The notes: generated by a model not told the origin, from the letters alone. A stretch of 64,000 nt of DNA from JAGOUA01 sp964645655 (GCA_964645655.1 CAZXZS010000001.1:620001-684000), one strand, 5' to 3'; positions 41,772 through 50,218 are shown, counted from the first letter of the stretch. Made by a program: numbers and translations.

Positions 41772-41848
41772 GCCAGGAACCCCGGTCGGCGGACACCCGG
41801 TCGGAGCTCTAGATTAGAGGCCATCAGCTTGCGGTGGCCTTTTGCATT
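41772..41848 (+). ncRNA. Candidate small RNA of about 75 nt
   Basis: No coding frame lies between a promoter-like pair (41737-41765) and a terminator-like hairpin (AGGCCATC…GGTGGCCT then TTTT, 41818-41844). The segment has CCCGGTCGG twice, 14 nt apart. It does not contain the conserved bases of SRP, 6S or tmRNA that I know. Alternatively, the hairpin could end an mRNA from elsewhere. Confidence 0.3.
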
Positions 41849-41868
41849 TTTGGGGAAGGTGAGCTCGA

Positions 41869-41897
41869 TTGCCGCCGCCACTCCCCTCCCCTAGACT
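41869..41897 (+). promoter_or_regulatory. Promoter of the DUF2200 gene
   Basis: TTGCCG (41869-41874), 17 nt, TAGACT (41892-41897); ATG at 41934. Confidence 0.55.
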
Positions 41898-41933
41898 GAA
41901 GGCCAGCGTGACCCCTTTTTCTCAAATCCACCT

Positions 41934-42296
41934 ATGCTGCCGCAGCAAACCCATCGCATCTACACCACCAGCGTCGCCAGCGTCTACCCCCACTACCTCG
42001 CCAAGGCCGAAAAGAAGGGGCGCACGAAAGCGGAGGTCGACACGGTCATCCGCTGGCTCACGGGCTATACCCAAACGGAGCTGACCGCACACCTCAAAAA
42101 GCAGACCGATTTCCAGACCTTCTTCGGAAAGGCGAAACGGCTGAACCCGCTGCGGAAACAGATCACGGGCACCATCTGCGGCGTCCGCATCGAAGACATC
42201 GAAGAACCGACGATGCGCGAGATCCGCTACCTGGACAAGCTGGTCGACGAGCTAGCGAAGGGGCGCCCGCTGGAGAAGGCCTTGCGGACGCCGTAG
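41934..42296 (+). CDS. DUF2200-family protein
   Basis: 120 residues, a full-length match in pattern to DUF2200: RIYTTSVASVYPHYLAKAEKKGRTKAEVDTVIRWLTGY, then TDFQTFFGKAKRLNP, ITGTICGVRIEDIEEPTMREIRYLDKLVDELAKG. A small cytoplasmic protein of unknown function found in many bacteria, with a fold distantly like 'YdhG-type' proteins. Its own promoter is upstream. No partner gene is apparent. Confidence 0.93.
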   Translation: MLPQQTHRIYTTSVASVYPHYLAKAEKKGRTKAEVDTVIRWLTGYTQTELTAHLKKQTDFQTFFGKAKRLNPLRKQITGTICGVRIEDIEEPTMREIRYLDKLVDELAKGRPLEKALRTP

Positions 42297-42374
42297 GGCG
42301 GGCAACGCGGGCGCTTGCGCCCGCATTCATTTAGCGCGCCTGACGGCGGCAAAGATCGTGGCCAGCAACCCAAC

Positions 42375-42412
42375 AAAAAAACAGCCGAAGCGCGAAGACG
42401 CATCGGCCGAGC
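42375..42412 (-). terminator. Terminator after the oxygenase-like gene
   Basis: Minus strand GCCGA…TTCGGC hairpin with an inner GCG/CGC, then GTTTTTT. Confidence 0.7.
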
Positions 42413-42433
42413 GTGACCCGACACCGGTCGCGG

Positions 42434-43369
42434 CTACGCGGCACGGGCGGTGACGCGCGGGCGGATCCGGGGATCCGTGTCGCGCGCGACCATCGGCCAG
42501 TCGTAGTCGAAGAGCGGGTTGTGGCTGTTGCCCAGGCGGTCGAAGATCCGGGTCTCCCACGAGACGCGGAGCCAGGTGCGCTCGACGGGGACCTTGGCCA
42601 CGTCGCCACGGTGCACGCAGTAGGCGTCCATGAGGACGAGGTCGAAGTCGTCCGCGCGCCAGGTGGGCGTGTCGGGGCGACCCTCGATCACCTGCCCGAA
42701 CTCGGCGTAGATGTCGTCGAAGTTGGGGTCGATGTGGTCGAGCGGGAAGGCGACCGGGTAGAAGACGGTCGGCAGCGCGTTCGCGAGCAGGTAGCTGTGG
42801 TTCACGGGGTGCTTGCGCTCCCAACGCGGCCCCTGGAACCCGTCGACGTGGTACGGGTTCTCCCGCATGCGCTCGCCAGGCTCGATCCGCGCCTGGTGCA
42901 CGGAGAGGTAGGCGTAGTACTCGTCGTAGGAGCCGTTGAGCTGCACCTCGATGTCGAGGATGCGTTGCACCGCCGGCGCGACGCTCGCGAGGGCCCGGGG
43001 CAGGCGCACGTCCGTCCCCGGGAACTTGATGGGCATGTCGAGCACATGCTTGCACCAGGCCGGCAGGGGCGCGACGAAGGAACGCTGGGTCGCCGCCTCG
43101 ACGACCCCGAGCGAGACCGGCCGGCGCGCGATGGCGTGCTTGCGCATGTCCCAGGGCGTGTGGATGTCGCGCCGCACCGGCTCGTCGGCAGGAACGCGCA
43201 CGGTCGGCGCGGCCAGGTTGGGCGTGAGGGTGAGGCCGTCGCGAGAGCCGAAGACGGGCAGGAGGAGGTCCTGGCCCCGGTGCTCGATGACCTGGGCGTC
43301 GTGCGGGAAGGCGGCGGCGATGCGACGGGCGATCTGCTGGCCGGGAAATCCCTTGTAGTCGTGCTGCAT
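42434..43369 (-). CDS. Putative 2-oxoglutarate/Fe(II) oxygenase-like protein
   Basis: 311 residues. A plausible iron facial triad is visible: H-V-D in ENPYHVDGFQGPRW (near residue 180) and the distal His in DAYCVHRGDVAK, followed by an Arg (RTWLRVSWE) suited to binding 2-oxoglutarate. The spacing of about 80 residues is within the family range (phytanoyl-CoA dioxygenase-like). No signal peptide. The N-terminal third has no recognised motif. The substrate is unknown. Start ATG 43369, with AAGGAG about 8 nt upstream. I consider the oxygenase call an inference from the metal-site pattern only. Confidence 0.55.
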   Translation of the reverse strand: MQHDYKGFPGQQIARRIAAAFPHDAQVIEHRGQDLLLPVFGSRDGLTLTPNLAAPTVRVPADEPVRRDIHTPWDMRKHAIARRPVSLGVVEAATQRSFVAPLPAWCKHVLDMPIKFPGTDVRLPRALASVAPAVQRILDIEVQLNGSYDEYYAYLSVHQARIEPGERMRENPYHVDGFQGPRWERKHPVNHSYLLANALPTVFYPVAFPLDHIDPNFDDIYAEFGQVIEGRPDTPTWRADDFDLVLMDAYCVHRGDVAKVPVERTWLRVSWETRIFDRLGNSHNPLFDYDWPMVARDTDPRIRPRVTARAA

Positions 43370-43538
43370 GGCGTGTCTCCTTGGTCGTGCCGTGGAAGCG
43401 GGGGTCCGTTTTCCGCTCCACGCCTGCAACGTACCGCATCTGCATGCATCAGGGGTGCAGAAGCCATAAAATGTAAAAAATCAGTACATTCATTGGCCCA
43501 GCCGCACCTGCAACGCGCTGGCTTGATAAAAATACACC

Positions 43539-44384
43539 GTGGAATCCCCATACAAGACCTACGGAATCGTCACGCGGCAAATGACCGCGGACACCTGCGC
43601 CTGGCAGGAACGGCTTCAGGCCCACCTGCAGGCGAAGCACCCGGAACTGGCCCTCGCGCCCCAAGATGAAGCCGAGCTGCTGCTGATCCTGGGAGGGGAC
43701 GGAACCCTCCTCGAAACCCTGCGTGACGCCCGCTTGGCGAAGGCTCAGCTGCTCGCGCTCAATACAGGGCACGTCGGATTCCTGTCGACGGAACGGGACC
43801 CGGGCCACTTCATCGAGACGGTGGAGGCGGGACTCGCCCGCCGGCTCGTGACGATGGAGATCCCCATCATGGAGATCTCCCATCATTCCAGCGGCCAGAC
43901 CTTCCGCCATCGCGCCGTGAACGACGCGCTGATCGAACGAACCATGACCTGGAGCACCCTGCGGGTCGAACGGGTCGACGCGGACCGGACCACGTTTCTG
44001 AAGGACATCCGCGGCTCGGGCCTGTGCGCCTGTTCCGCGATCGGATCCACCACCCCCATGGCGACCCACTTCCAGGCACCGATCATGGACCCCCTGCTCC
44101 GGGCCTTCTATCTGAAAGGCGTGAACGATACGGGCGCACCGAAGGGCGGCCTCCTGATCACGGCAGGAGGCACGCAGGCAGTGCGCATCACGCTGCGGAG
44201 CGTCGAACCGAACCTTGGACTCCCCGAAAGCCATCGCCTCAACCCGGTGCTGTATCTCGACGGCGCCCATCGAGGGGTCCTCGGCATCGGCGACCGCGTG
44301 GAACTGCGGTATGCGACCGCGCCCGGGATCCTCCTGCGCACGCCCGACGACCTCCACTGGGATCGCGTACGGGAACTCCCCTAG
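43539..44384 (+). CDS. nadK: NAD kinase
   Basis: 281 residues. Makes NADP from NAD and ATP. The essential GGDGT motif is in LLLILGGDGTLLETLRDA; next come NTGHVGFLST, a catalytic-domain segment around VNDALIER, the conserved region STTPMATHFQAPIMDPLL, and the C-terminal domain. The start is a GTG (43539), preceded within 6 nt by GATAAAAAT that can act as a -10, so this mRNA too is probably leaderless. The substitution of the usual SG-S-T-A-Y by STTPM near the nucleotide site is slightly divergent but acceptable. Confidence 0.9.
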   Translation: MESPYKTYGIVTRQMTADTCAWQERLQAHLQAKHPELALAPQDEAELLLILGGDGTLLETLRDARLAKAQLLALNTGHVGFLSTERDPGHFIETVEAGLARRLVTMEIPIMEISHHSSGQTFRHRAVNDALIERTMTWSTLRVERVDADRTTFLKDIRGSGLCACSAIGSTTPMATHFQAPIMDPLLRAFYLKGVNDTGAPKGGLLITAGGTQAVRITLRSVEPNLGLPESHRLNPVLYLDGAHRGVLGIGDRVELRYATAPGILLRTPDDLHWDRVRELP

Positions 44385-44549
44385 CCTATCCACGGCACGC
44401 ATAGCCGCGGGTGGGCACGTTTTTTTCTCGACGACACACCCGACCGGACTTTGACACTCGCCAGGGCTTCACGCATCCTTGATTAGGATGAACAATCGGC
44501 GGGCCTACTAAGACCAACGTCTTTCCAACGACCACATCACCTTCCGCAT

Positions 44550-44846
44550 ATGACCGCAAAACGCTGGCGCACCGTCACCTACACCGTCACCGAGGCCACC
44601 CCCATCGAACCGCAGGCCGGCATGACGCAAGACGGCGACAGGCTGACGTTCGGACCGAAAAATAGCCTCGCCATCGCCGGCCGCCACTACCAGCTCTCGG
44701 GCACCTACATCGTGGACGGCACCACCTACGCCATTTCCTTCCCCATGATCTGCGACGCGGTCCCCGAGACCCTCACCCTCGCCTACGACCCCACCGACCC
44801 CACCAAGTGGGACTGGCCCGAAGACCGCACCCTAGAGACCGACTAA
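44550..44846 (+). CDS. Small beta-rich soluble protein
   Basis: 98 residues, no membrane segment. Segments such as GTYIVDGTTYAISFPM and LTLAYDPTDPTKWDWPED resemble the extracytoplasmic domain of DUF3592 proteins but without the helices. No signal peptide. The family is uncertain. Upstream is a TTGACA at 44453 without a good -10 partner. Confidence 0.6.
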   Translation: MTAKRWRTVTYTVTEATPIEPQAGMTQDGDRLTFGPKNSLAIAGRHYQLSGTYIVDGTTYAISFPMICDAVPETLTLAYDPTDPTKWDWPEDRTLETD

Positions 44847-44902
44847 ACGCGGGACCCGGCGCGCTTGCCCTGCGCTCCCCCAACCCGTTACCATCCACAC
44901 AC

Positions 44903-45795
44903 ATGAAATCCATCGTCCCCACCTCTGGTTCGACAAGGAGGCCCTCGCGGCCACGGAGTTCTACACAAAGCTCTTCCCAAGCTCGAAGATCACGCACCAT
45001 GAGGTCCTGAAAGGCACCCCGTCGGGTGACTGCGACGTCCTCGCGTTCGAGCTCTGGGGACAGCCGTTCATGGCGATCAGCGCCGGCCCATATTTCAAGA
45101 TCAACCCGTCGATCTCGTTCATGGTCAATTTCGACCCGTCGCAGGACCCTGAAGCCGCGACCCGCATCGATACCATCTGGAACGCCCTCGCGGACGGCGG
45201 AAAGATCCTGATGCCCATCGGCGAATACCCCTACAGCAAGCGCTACGGCTGGGTCGAAGACCGGTTCGGCGTCTCCTGGCAGCTCATCCTCACCAATCCG
45301 GACGGCGAACCGCGCCCGACGATCATGCCTTCGCTGCTCTTCACCCAACAGGCCTGCGGCAAGGCCGAAGCGGCGACCGATGCGTACATCGCGCTGTTCC
45401 CCAACAGCAAGCGCGGCACGATCTCGCGCTATCCCGCCGGCCGCGAACCGGACAAGGAAGGGACCACCCAGTTCACCGACTTCACCCTCAACGGCCAATG
45501 GTTCACCGCCATGGACAGCGCGCATGCCCACGCGTTCACCTTCAACGAGGGCGTCTCGCTCCTGGTCCAATGCGACACGCAAGAGGAGATCGACCGCTAT
45601 TGGAAGGCCCTCTCCGCCGTTCCCGCCGCCGAACAATGTGGCTGGCTGAAAGACGCATATGGGATCTCGTGGCAGATCGCCCCGGCGAACATGGCTGAGC
45701 TCTTGAAAGGCGCGACCCCGGAAGAAACCCAACGCAAGACGCAGGCCATGCTGCAGATGAAGAAGCTCGACATCGAGGCCTTGCGGGAGGCGTAA
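44903..45795 (+). pseudogene. PhnB-like protein with two VOC domains, frameshifted near the start
   Basis: The frame from 45070 encodes the bulk of a tandem VOC protein of the PhnB/'3-demethylubiquinone methyltransferase' group: GQPFMAISAGPYFKINPSISFMVNF in domain 1, and a second copy with FTQQACGKAEAATDAYIALFPNSK. The missing start of domain 1 lies upstream in another frame: the ATG at 44903 encodes KSIVP, then HLWFDKEALAATEFYTKLFP appears in the frame of 45070. One C is missing from the run CCCC at 44917-44920, where five would restore a single 297-residue protein. Either a sequencing or assembly error, or a fresh mutation; the rest is intact. Confidence 0.85.
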
Positions 45796-45942
45796 GCCAA
45801 ACGAGGAAAGCCTCCAAGCAAAAAAAATACCCATACAAGGGCATTTTTTTTGCACGAAGGCCACATCCATTCGCCGCAGACCGTCTTGACAAAAAGCTCG
45901 TGCGCATGCAAGGATCGCTTGTCCGCCAAGAAGGAGATGCGC

Positions 45943-46206
45943 ATGGCCAAGCAAGACCCCACGAACGCCCTCGGGACTCCAAAAAATCCCATCACGGAAG
46001 CGGATACGCACGCGACGCTCCCCTGGAAGCACTGCAAGTGCTCCATCTGCGCGCAGGTGGTCCGATGCACCCCCACGACGGACGTGTATCGCTGCGACGA
46101 CGGCAAGCTCCGCTGCACCCCCTGCAACGACACCTACACGGCCAAATGCGCCGACCAGTCCATCCTCAACCCGGCGGGCAGGCCGGACCCGTCCACGATG
46201 AACTGA
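45943..46206 (+). CDS. Small cysteine-rich, probably metal-binding protein
   Basis: 87 residues. Cysteines are spaced CKCSIC (two CxC/CxxC steps), then VRC, YRCDDGKLRCTPCND and AKC, eight in all, which suggests one or two zinc or iron-sulfur sites. No signal peptide. AAGGAG lies 7 nt before the ATG at 45943. A promoter TTGACA-N18-AAGGAT is present at about 45887-45916. Family not recognised. Confidence 0.7.
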   Translation: MAKQDPTNALGTPKNPITEADTHATLPWKHCKCSICAQVVRCTPTTDVYRCDDGKLRCTPCNDTYTAKCADQSILNPAGRPDPSTMN

Positions 46207-46241
46207 GGCCGCGGCACGGCGCATCCGCACAGGAGGCCCCG

Positions 46242-46373
46242 GTGTCGCGGATCCGCCATGCGGGCTCACGGTCACATGGGCATGCGCGCCCCCTTCCGGA
46301 AGCGCTCCGCCACCTTCCCCTCCTCCGCCGGCTGTGTGGCCTCGCCAACACGGCGAACGCCCCGCGCCGCTGA
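46242..46373 (+). CDS. Possible small basic protein (43 residues) with strong Shine-Dalgarno
   Basis: GTG start at 46242 with AGGAGG 5 nt upstream; 43 codons ending immediately before a terminator (46375). The peptide is Arg/His/Leu-rich (SRIRHAGSRSHGHARPLPEALRHLPLLRRL) and lies 35 nt after the stop of the Cys-rich gene, so they could share a transcript. No known relative. Confidence 0.4.
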   Translation: MSRIRHAGSRSHGHARPLPEALRHLPLLRRLCGLANTANAPRR

Positions 46374-46374
46374 G

Positions 46375-46397
46375 CGCGCCCAACAAGCGCGTTTTTT
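46375..46397 (+). terminator. Terminator after the small ORF at 46242
   Basis: CGCGC, 7-nt loop, GCGCG, then six T. Confidence 0.8.
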
Positions 46398-46428
46398 CAT
46401 TTCCAGAAAAAAACCGCCTCCGCGCCGT

Positions 46429-46839
46429 TCAGGCGGTGGCGGTCTGGGGCGGGGACGGGGCGGGGACGCCGCGCTTGCAGGCCTCGTCGGGACTGAGGCA
46501 GAAGCGCTCGGGCAACTGCTCGGGCTCGATCATGAACCCGCCGCGCGGGATGCTCGAGACGACCAGGCCGCGGCACGCGAGGAGCGGGAGCGCCTTGGCG
46601 AAGGACGTCCGCCGGCGCTGCAGGGTCTGCCAGTCGCGCACGGGCGCGATGCGGTCGGCGATCTCGTCGCAAGTGAGCCAGCCGGGGCGGGAACCCGTGG
46701 CACCACCAGAGGCGAGGGCGGCGGCCTCGTCAGCGAGCACCCGCAGGATGCGGCCCTCGAGGTAGGTCTTCGCGAGCCACTTGATCCCCTCGAGGAAGAG
46801 GTACCCGCCGACGAGGGTGATCACGATGAGCTTCAGCAT
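46429..46839 (-). CDS. Membrane-anchored winged-helix-like protein
   Basis: 136 residues. An N-terminal helix (LKLIVITLVGGYLFLEGIKWLA) anchors a cytoplasmic domain with a helix-turn-helix-like pattern: GWLTCDEIADRIAPVRDWQTLQRRRTSFAKALPLLACRGLVVSSIPRGGFMIEP, which reads as helix, turn, recognition helix and wing. A Pro-rich tail follows. The architecture is the same as in the 40386 protein, though the two are not obviously homologous. AGGAGA precedes the ATG by 6 nt. The promoter at 46882-46910 carries an inverted repeat around its -35. Confidence 0.6.
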   Translation of the reverse strand: MLKLIVITLVGGYLFLEGIKWLAKTYLEGRILRVLADEAAALASGGATGSRPGWLTCDEIADRIAPVRDWQTLQRRRTSFAKALPLLACRGLVVSSIPRGGFMIEPEQLPERFCLSPDEACKRGVPAPSPPQTATA

Positions 46840-46881
46840 ACGCTTCTCCTGGCAATCCCAGGACGATCCTGGGATCGGCGC

Positions 46882-46910
46882 GTCCTAGCGGAATACTGGT
46901 ACCCCGTCAA
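46882..46910 (-). promoter_or_regulatory. Promoter of the 46429 gene, with the -35 in an inverted repeat
   Basis: Minus strand TTGACG (46905-46910), 17 nt, TAGGAC (46882-46887). ACCCC and GGGGT flank the TTGAC core. The spacer contains the 15-bp element also present in the msrA promoter. Confidence 0.7.
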
Positions 46911-46927
46911 GGGGTAAGGCGTCATGG

Positions 46928-46964
46928 AATGAAAAAATGGCCGTCATTAGGCCATTTTTTCATT
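46928..46964 (-). terminator. Terminator after rpoD, bidirectional
   Basis: AATGAAAAAATGGCC (46928-46942) pairs with GGCCATTTTTTCATT (46950-46964): a perfect 15-bp stem with a T-run on both strands. Confidence 0.92.
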
Positions 46965-46968
46965 CCCC

Positions 46969-48273
46969 CTAGTAGTCGATCAATTTCTTCACCGCGCCAT
47001 GCTGCTGGATCTTCTCCAACGCCTTCGCCTCGATCTGGCGGATGCGTTCGCGCGTGACATCGAACTCCTTGCCCACCTCCTCGAGCGTATGCCCGACACC
47101 ATCGAGCAAGCCGAAGCGCATCTCGAGGATCTTCTGCTCGCGCGGGTTGAGGTCCTTGATGATGTCGCGGACATAGTCGCGCAGGAGCTGGAGCGCGGCG
47201 GCACGGTCCGGGGACGGGTTCTTGGAGTCCTCGATGAAGTCCGCGAGGGTCGTGTCGCCGTCGTCGTCGTCACCGATGGAGGTCTCGAGCGAGACCGTAT
47301 CCTGCGAGATCTTGATGATATGGCGCACCTTCTCGACGTCCTGGCCCATTTCGGCGGCGATCTCCTCCGGCAACGGCTCGCGGCCGAGCTCCTGGATGAG
47401 CTCGCGCTCGATCTGCTGGTACTTGTTGATGGTCTCGACCATGTGCACCGGGATGCGGATGGTGCGCGACTGGTCGGCGAGGGCGCGCGTGATGGCCTGG
47501 CGGATCCACCAGGTCGCATACGTGGAAAACTTGAAGCCCTTGCGGTACTCGAACTTCTTGACGGCGCGGAAGAGACCGATGTTCCCCTCCTGGATCAGGT
47601 CGAGGAGCGAGAGGGACTTGCCCGTGAACTTCTTGGCGATCGACACCACGAGGCGAAGGTTGGCCTCGATGAGGGCCTGTTCGGCCTCCTTGTCGTTCTT
47701 CTCCTTGCGCTTGGCGAGGGCGATCTCCTGCTCGGCGTTGAGCAGCGGGATCTTGCCGATCTCGCGCAGGTACATCTGGATCGAGTCGATATTAAGGAAA
47801 TCGACGGGTTCGGCCTTGGCGACGGCGGCTGAGGATGACTTGCGCTCACGGTCCTCCTGGCTGTGCAGCGACTTCAGGATGTCCTTGCGTTCGCCGGCAC
47901 GTCCCAGGATCCCCTCCTTCTGCTCGACCATGCCGATGCCAGCGGTGTCCAGGCGATCGATGAACGCTTCAAGGACATCGGCGTAGTCCTCGACTTCCGG
48001 GAACGCGAAATAGAGCTCGTTCTCGGTCATGAACCCGCGGGAGCGGGCCTTATCGAACAGCCGGTCGAGCATCTCCTGCGCCGGCGGGGCCGCCTTGACG
48101 TAGGGCGGCGCCTTCACCGCCATCCCCTTGGCGGGTTTCGCGGGCTTGGTGGCGGGCTTTTTCGTGGCGGCGGGCTTCTTGGCGGGCGCCGCCTTCTTCT
48201 TGGCGACGACCTTCTTGCCTTTCGGGACGGACGGATAAAACTTCTTCTTCGCGACGGGCTTCTTGGCGGGCAT
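46969..48273 (-). CDS. rpoD: RNA polymerase primary sigma factor (sigma-70)
   Basis: 434 residues. A Lys/Ala/Pro-rich N-terminal tail (residues 1-58, with repeated KKPA) precedes a short region 1.1-like segment, then region 1.2 (DSIQMYLREIGKIPLL), region 2 (SLLDLIQEGNIGLFRAVKKFEYRKGFKFSTYATWWIRQAITRA), region 3 and region 4 (EEVGKEFDVTRERIRQIEAKALEKI). All recognition helices look normal. The basic tail is longer than in most bacteria. It follows dnaG by 43 nt on the same strand, so dnaG-rpoD forms an operon, as in many bacteria; no rpsU lies upstream. Confidence 0.97.
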   Translation of the reverse strand: MPAKKPVAKKKFYPSVPKGKKVVAKKKAAPAKKPAATKKPATKPAKPAKGMAVKAPPYVKAAPPAQEMLDRLFDKARSRGFMTENELYFAFPEVEDYADVLEAFIDRLDTAGIGMVEQKEGILGRAGERKDILKSLHSQEDRERKSSSAAVAKAEPVDFLNIDSIQMYLREIGKIPLLNAEQEIALAKRKEKNDKEAEQALIEANLRLVVSIAKKFTGKSLSLLDLIQEGNIGLFRAVKKFEYRKGFKFSTYATWWIRQAITRALADQSRTIRIPVHMVETINKYQQIERELIQELGREPLPEEIAAEMGQDVEKVRHIIKISQDTVSLETSIGDDDDGDTTLADFIEDSKNPSPDRAAALQLLRDYVRDIIKDLNPREQKILEMRFGLLDGVGHTLEEVGKEFDVTRERIRQIEAKALEKIQQHGAVKKLIDY

Positions 48274-48316
48274 AAAAGACCTGAAGAGAGGGAAGGTTAA
48301 CGGCGCGAGGCCGTAC

Positions 48317-50131
48317 TCAAGGATCCTGTGTCAGGGCAGAGAACTGGCGGGCCAGCGCATCGACACGCGCATGGTCCCCCGCCGCTTCCGCCTGCCGCAT
48401 CGCTTCCTGCAGGGCCGTCAGCCGCTGGGTGCGGACGACGTGCCGGCGCATCTGCAGCATCTGCGCGTGCTCTTGGGCGTTCTCTTGGGACGAACGCGAA
48501 GCGAGGGCATGTTCTGCCAGGAGAGTGAGCGTGTTGTAGGTCTTCATCTCGTCGGGCCCAAGCGAGGCCGTGAGATGGGAAAGCGTCTGGCTCCAGGCCG
48601 TAGACGTGGGTGGTGGAAAACCGTCCCGATGATACGCGTCGCGCAAGGAAACGTAAAGGGCCTTCAGCTCAGGTGACGAATCCTCACCCCAGGGCACCAG
48701 CTCCGCCTGGAAAAAGGCTTCCAACAGGGGTCGTGCCTGCAAGGATAACGCGAATAGCCGCCAGGCGGGACGGCGGTCGACGGGCGTCTCCCGGCTCGGT
48801 TCAGGGGCCGAGGCGGGCTTGGGCGCGCTCAGCGTGAAGGCTTTCGCTTCGGAACGCCTGATGCCTTGGCGCAGGCTCTCCTCCCCGATCCCCAGGTCCT
48901 GGGCCAGGCGCTTGATCCAGGCGTCGCGCTCGACCGGATGCGGGATGCGGGCGAGCTCCGGCAAGACCGCGTCGGCGATGAGGCGCTTGTGCTCAGGCGA
49001 CATGGACGGATAGCGCGCGAAGGCCCCCCGGTACACCCATTCGATGATGCCGGTCGCCTCGGCGATGGCCTGGCGCCAGAGGTTCGGGTCCTTCTTGCAT
49101 GCCTCATCCGGATCCTTGCCGGCCTCGGGCGGGAGCGTGATGATCCTGATCGAATATTCCTGCACGCGCGCGAGGTCGAGGCCGCGCAACGTCGCGGCGG
49201 CTCCGGCGGCATCCTGGTCGAAGGCGATGGCAAGGTTGGTCGTGAACCGCTTGAGCAGGCCCAACTGCTCCAAGGTCAACGCCGTGCCGCTCGCCGCGAC
49301 GACGTTGGTGATGCCCGCCTGGTGCGACGAGACCACGTCCATGTTCCCTTCCACGATCACGGCGAGGCCGGTGCGGCGGATCTCGGCCTTGGCCTTGTCG
49401 AGGCCATAGAGCACGCCGGACTTGCGGTAGACGGGCGTTTCGGGAGTGTTCATGTATTTCGGCTGGTTCGGGTCGGCCGTGAGGATGCGGCCCGTGAAGC
49501 CGACGACGTTGCCGTGCACGTCCTGGATCGGGAACATGAGGCGGCCACGGAAACGGTCATACACCCCATCGCCACGCTCGCGCCGCATGGCGAGGCCGGC
49601 AAGGACCAGCTCCTCGGCGGTGACGCCTTTCTTGCCCAGGGCTTCGGTGAGCAGCGTCCACGCTTCGGGCGCATACCCAATCTGAAACAGGTCGGCGGAC
49701 AGGTCGTCGATCTGGCGCTTGACGACGTACGCACGGGCCTCCGCCGCCTGCGGCAGCTGCAAGAGCATGCTCCGGAAAAACCGGGCCGCGAGCTCGTTGA
49801 CCTCATGCAGCCGCTTCTTCTTGGTCCGGTGCTGCTCCCCCGCCTCGTGCTCGGGCAAGGTGACGCCCGCCTTCTGCGCCAAGAACTGGAGGGCCTCGCG
49901 AAATTCCATCCCCTCGATCCGCTCAATGAACGTAAAGATGTCACCGCCACAATCACAGCCGAAACAGTGCCAGGACTGGCGGGTGCGGGAGACGTGGAAC
50001 GATGGGCTCCGCTCCTGGTGGAACGGGCAGAGGCCCTTAAACGAGCCCGCACCGGCGGGCTTGAGGGGGACGTATTCGCCCACGAGGTCGACCACGTCGA
50101 TACGGGCCTTGATGTCGGGCACGATGTCCAT
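48317..50131 (-). CDS. dnaG: DNA primase DnaG
   Basis: 604 residues. Makes RNA primers for DNA replication. The N-terminal CHC2 zinc finger has Cys35, His38, Cys56 and Cys59 (CPFH … HCFGC), with an extra Cys at 61 (CDCGG). The TOPRIM domain carries VIVEGNMDVVSSHQAG and the acidic AFDQDAAG. The C-terminal 150 residues are helical, as in the helicase-binding domain. Start ATG 50131: a TATAAC box (50138-50143) ends 6 nt upstream, so the mRNA should be leaderless. First gene of dnaG-rpoD. Confidence 0.96.
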   Translation of the reverse strand: MDIVPDIKARIDVVDLVGEYVPLKPAGAGSFKGLCPFHQERSPSFHVSRTRQSWHCFGCDCGGDIFTFIERIEGMEFREALQFLAQKAGVTLPEHEAGEQHRTKKKRLHEVNELAARFFRSMLLQLPQAAEARAYVVKRQIDDLSADLFQIGYAPEAWTLLTEALGKKGVTAEELVLAGLAMRRERGDGVYDRFRGRLMFPIQDVHGNVVGFTGRILTADPNQPKYMNTPETPVYRKSGVLYGLDKAKAEIRRTGLAVIVEGNMDVVSSHQAGITNVVAASGTALTLEQLGLLKRFTTNLAIAFDQDAAGAAATLRGLDLARVQEYSIRIITLPPEAGKDPDEACKKDPNLWRQAIAEATGIIEWVYRGAFARYPSMSPEHKRLIADAVLPELARIPHPVERDAWIKRLAQDLGIGEESLRQGIRRSEAKAFTLSAPKPASAPEPSRETPVDRRPAWRLFALSLQARPLLEAFFQAELVPWGEDSSPELKALYVSLRDAYHRDGFPPPTSTAWSQTLSHLTASLGPDEMKTYNTLTLLAEHALASRSSQENAQEHAQMLQMRRHVVRTQRLTALQEAMRQAEAAGDHARVDALARQFSALTQDP

Positions 50132-50137
50132 GCGTTG

Positions 50138-50143
50138 GTTATA
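50138..50143 (-). promoter_or_regulatory. Leaderless-type -10 of dnaG-rpoD
   Basis: TATAAC on the minus strand, 6 nt before the ATG; TTCTTG-like sequence lies upstream. Confidence 0.55.
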
Positions 50144-50218
50144 CCCAAGAAGGGCAGGGGTGTCACTGGGCGCAAAAACGGGTGTAAAGCCGCGCTTGCC
50201 ATGCTGGGGACGCGGTGA

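Noticed and set aside
41772..41848. SRP (4.5S), 6S or tmRNA gene
   Set aside because: Conserved cores (GGAAGCAGCC-type loop, tmRNA tRNA-like ends) are absent.
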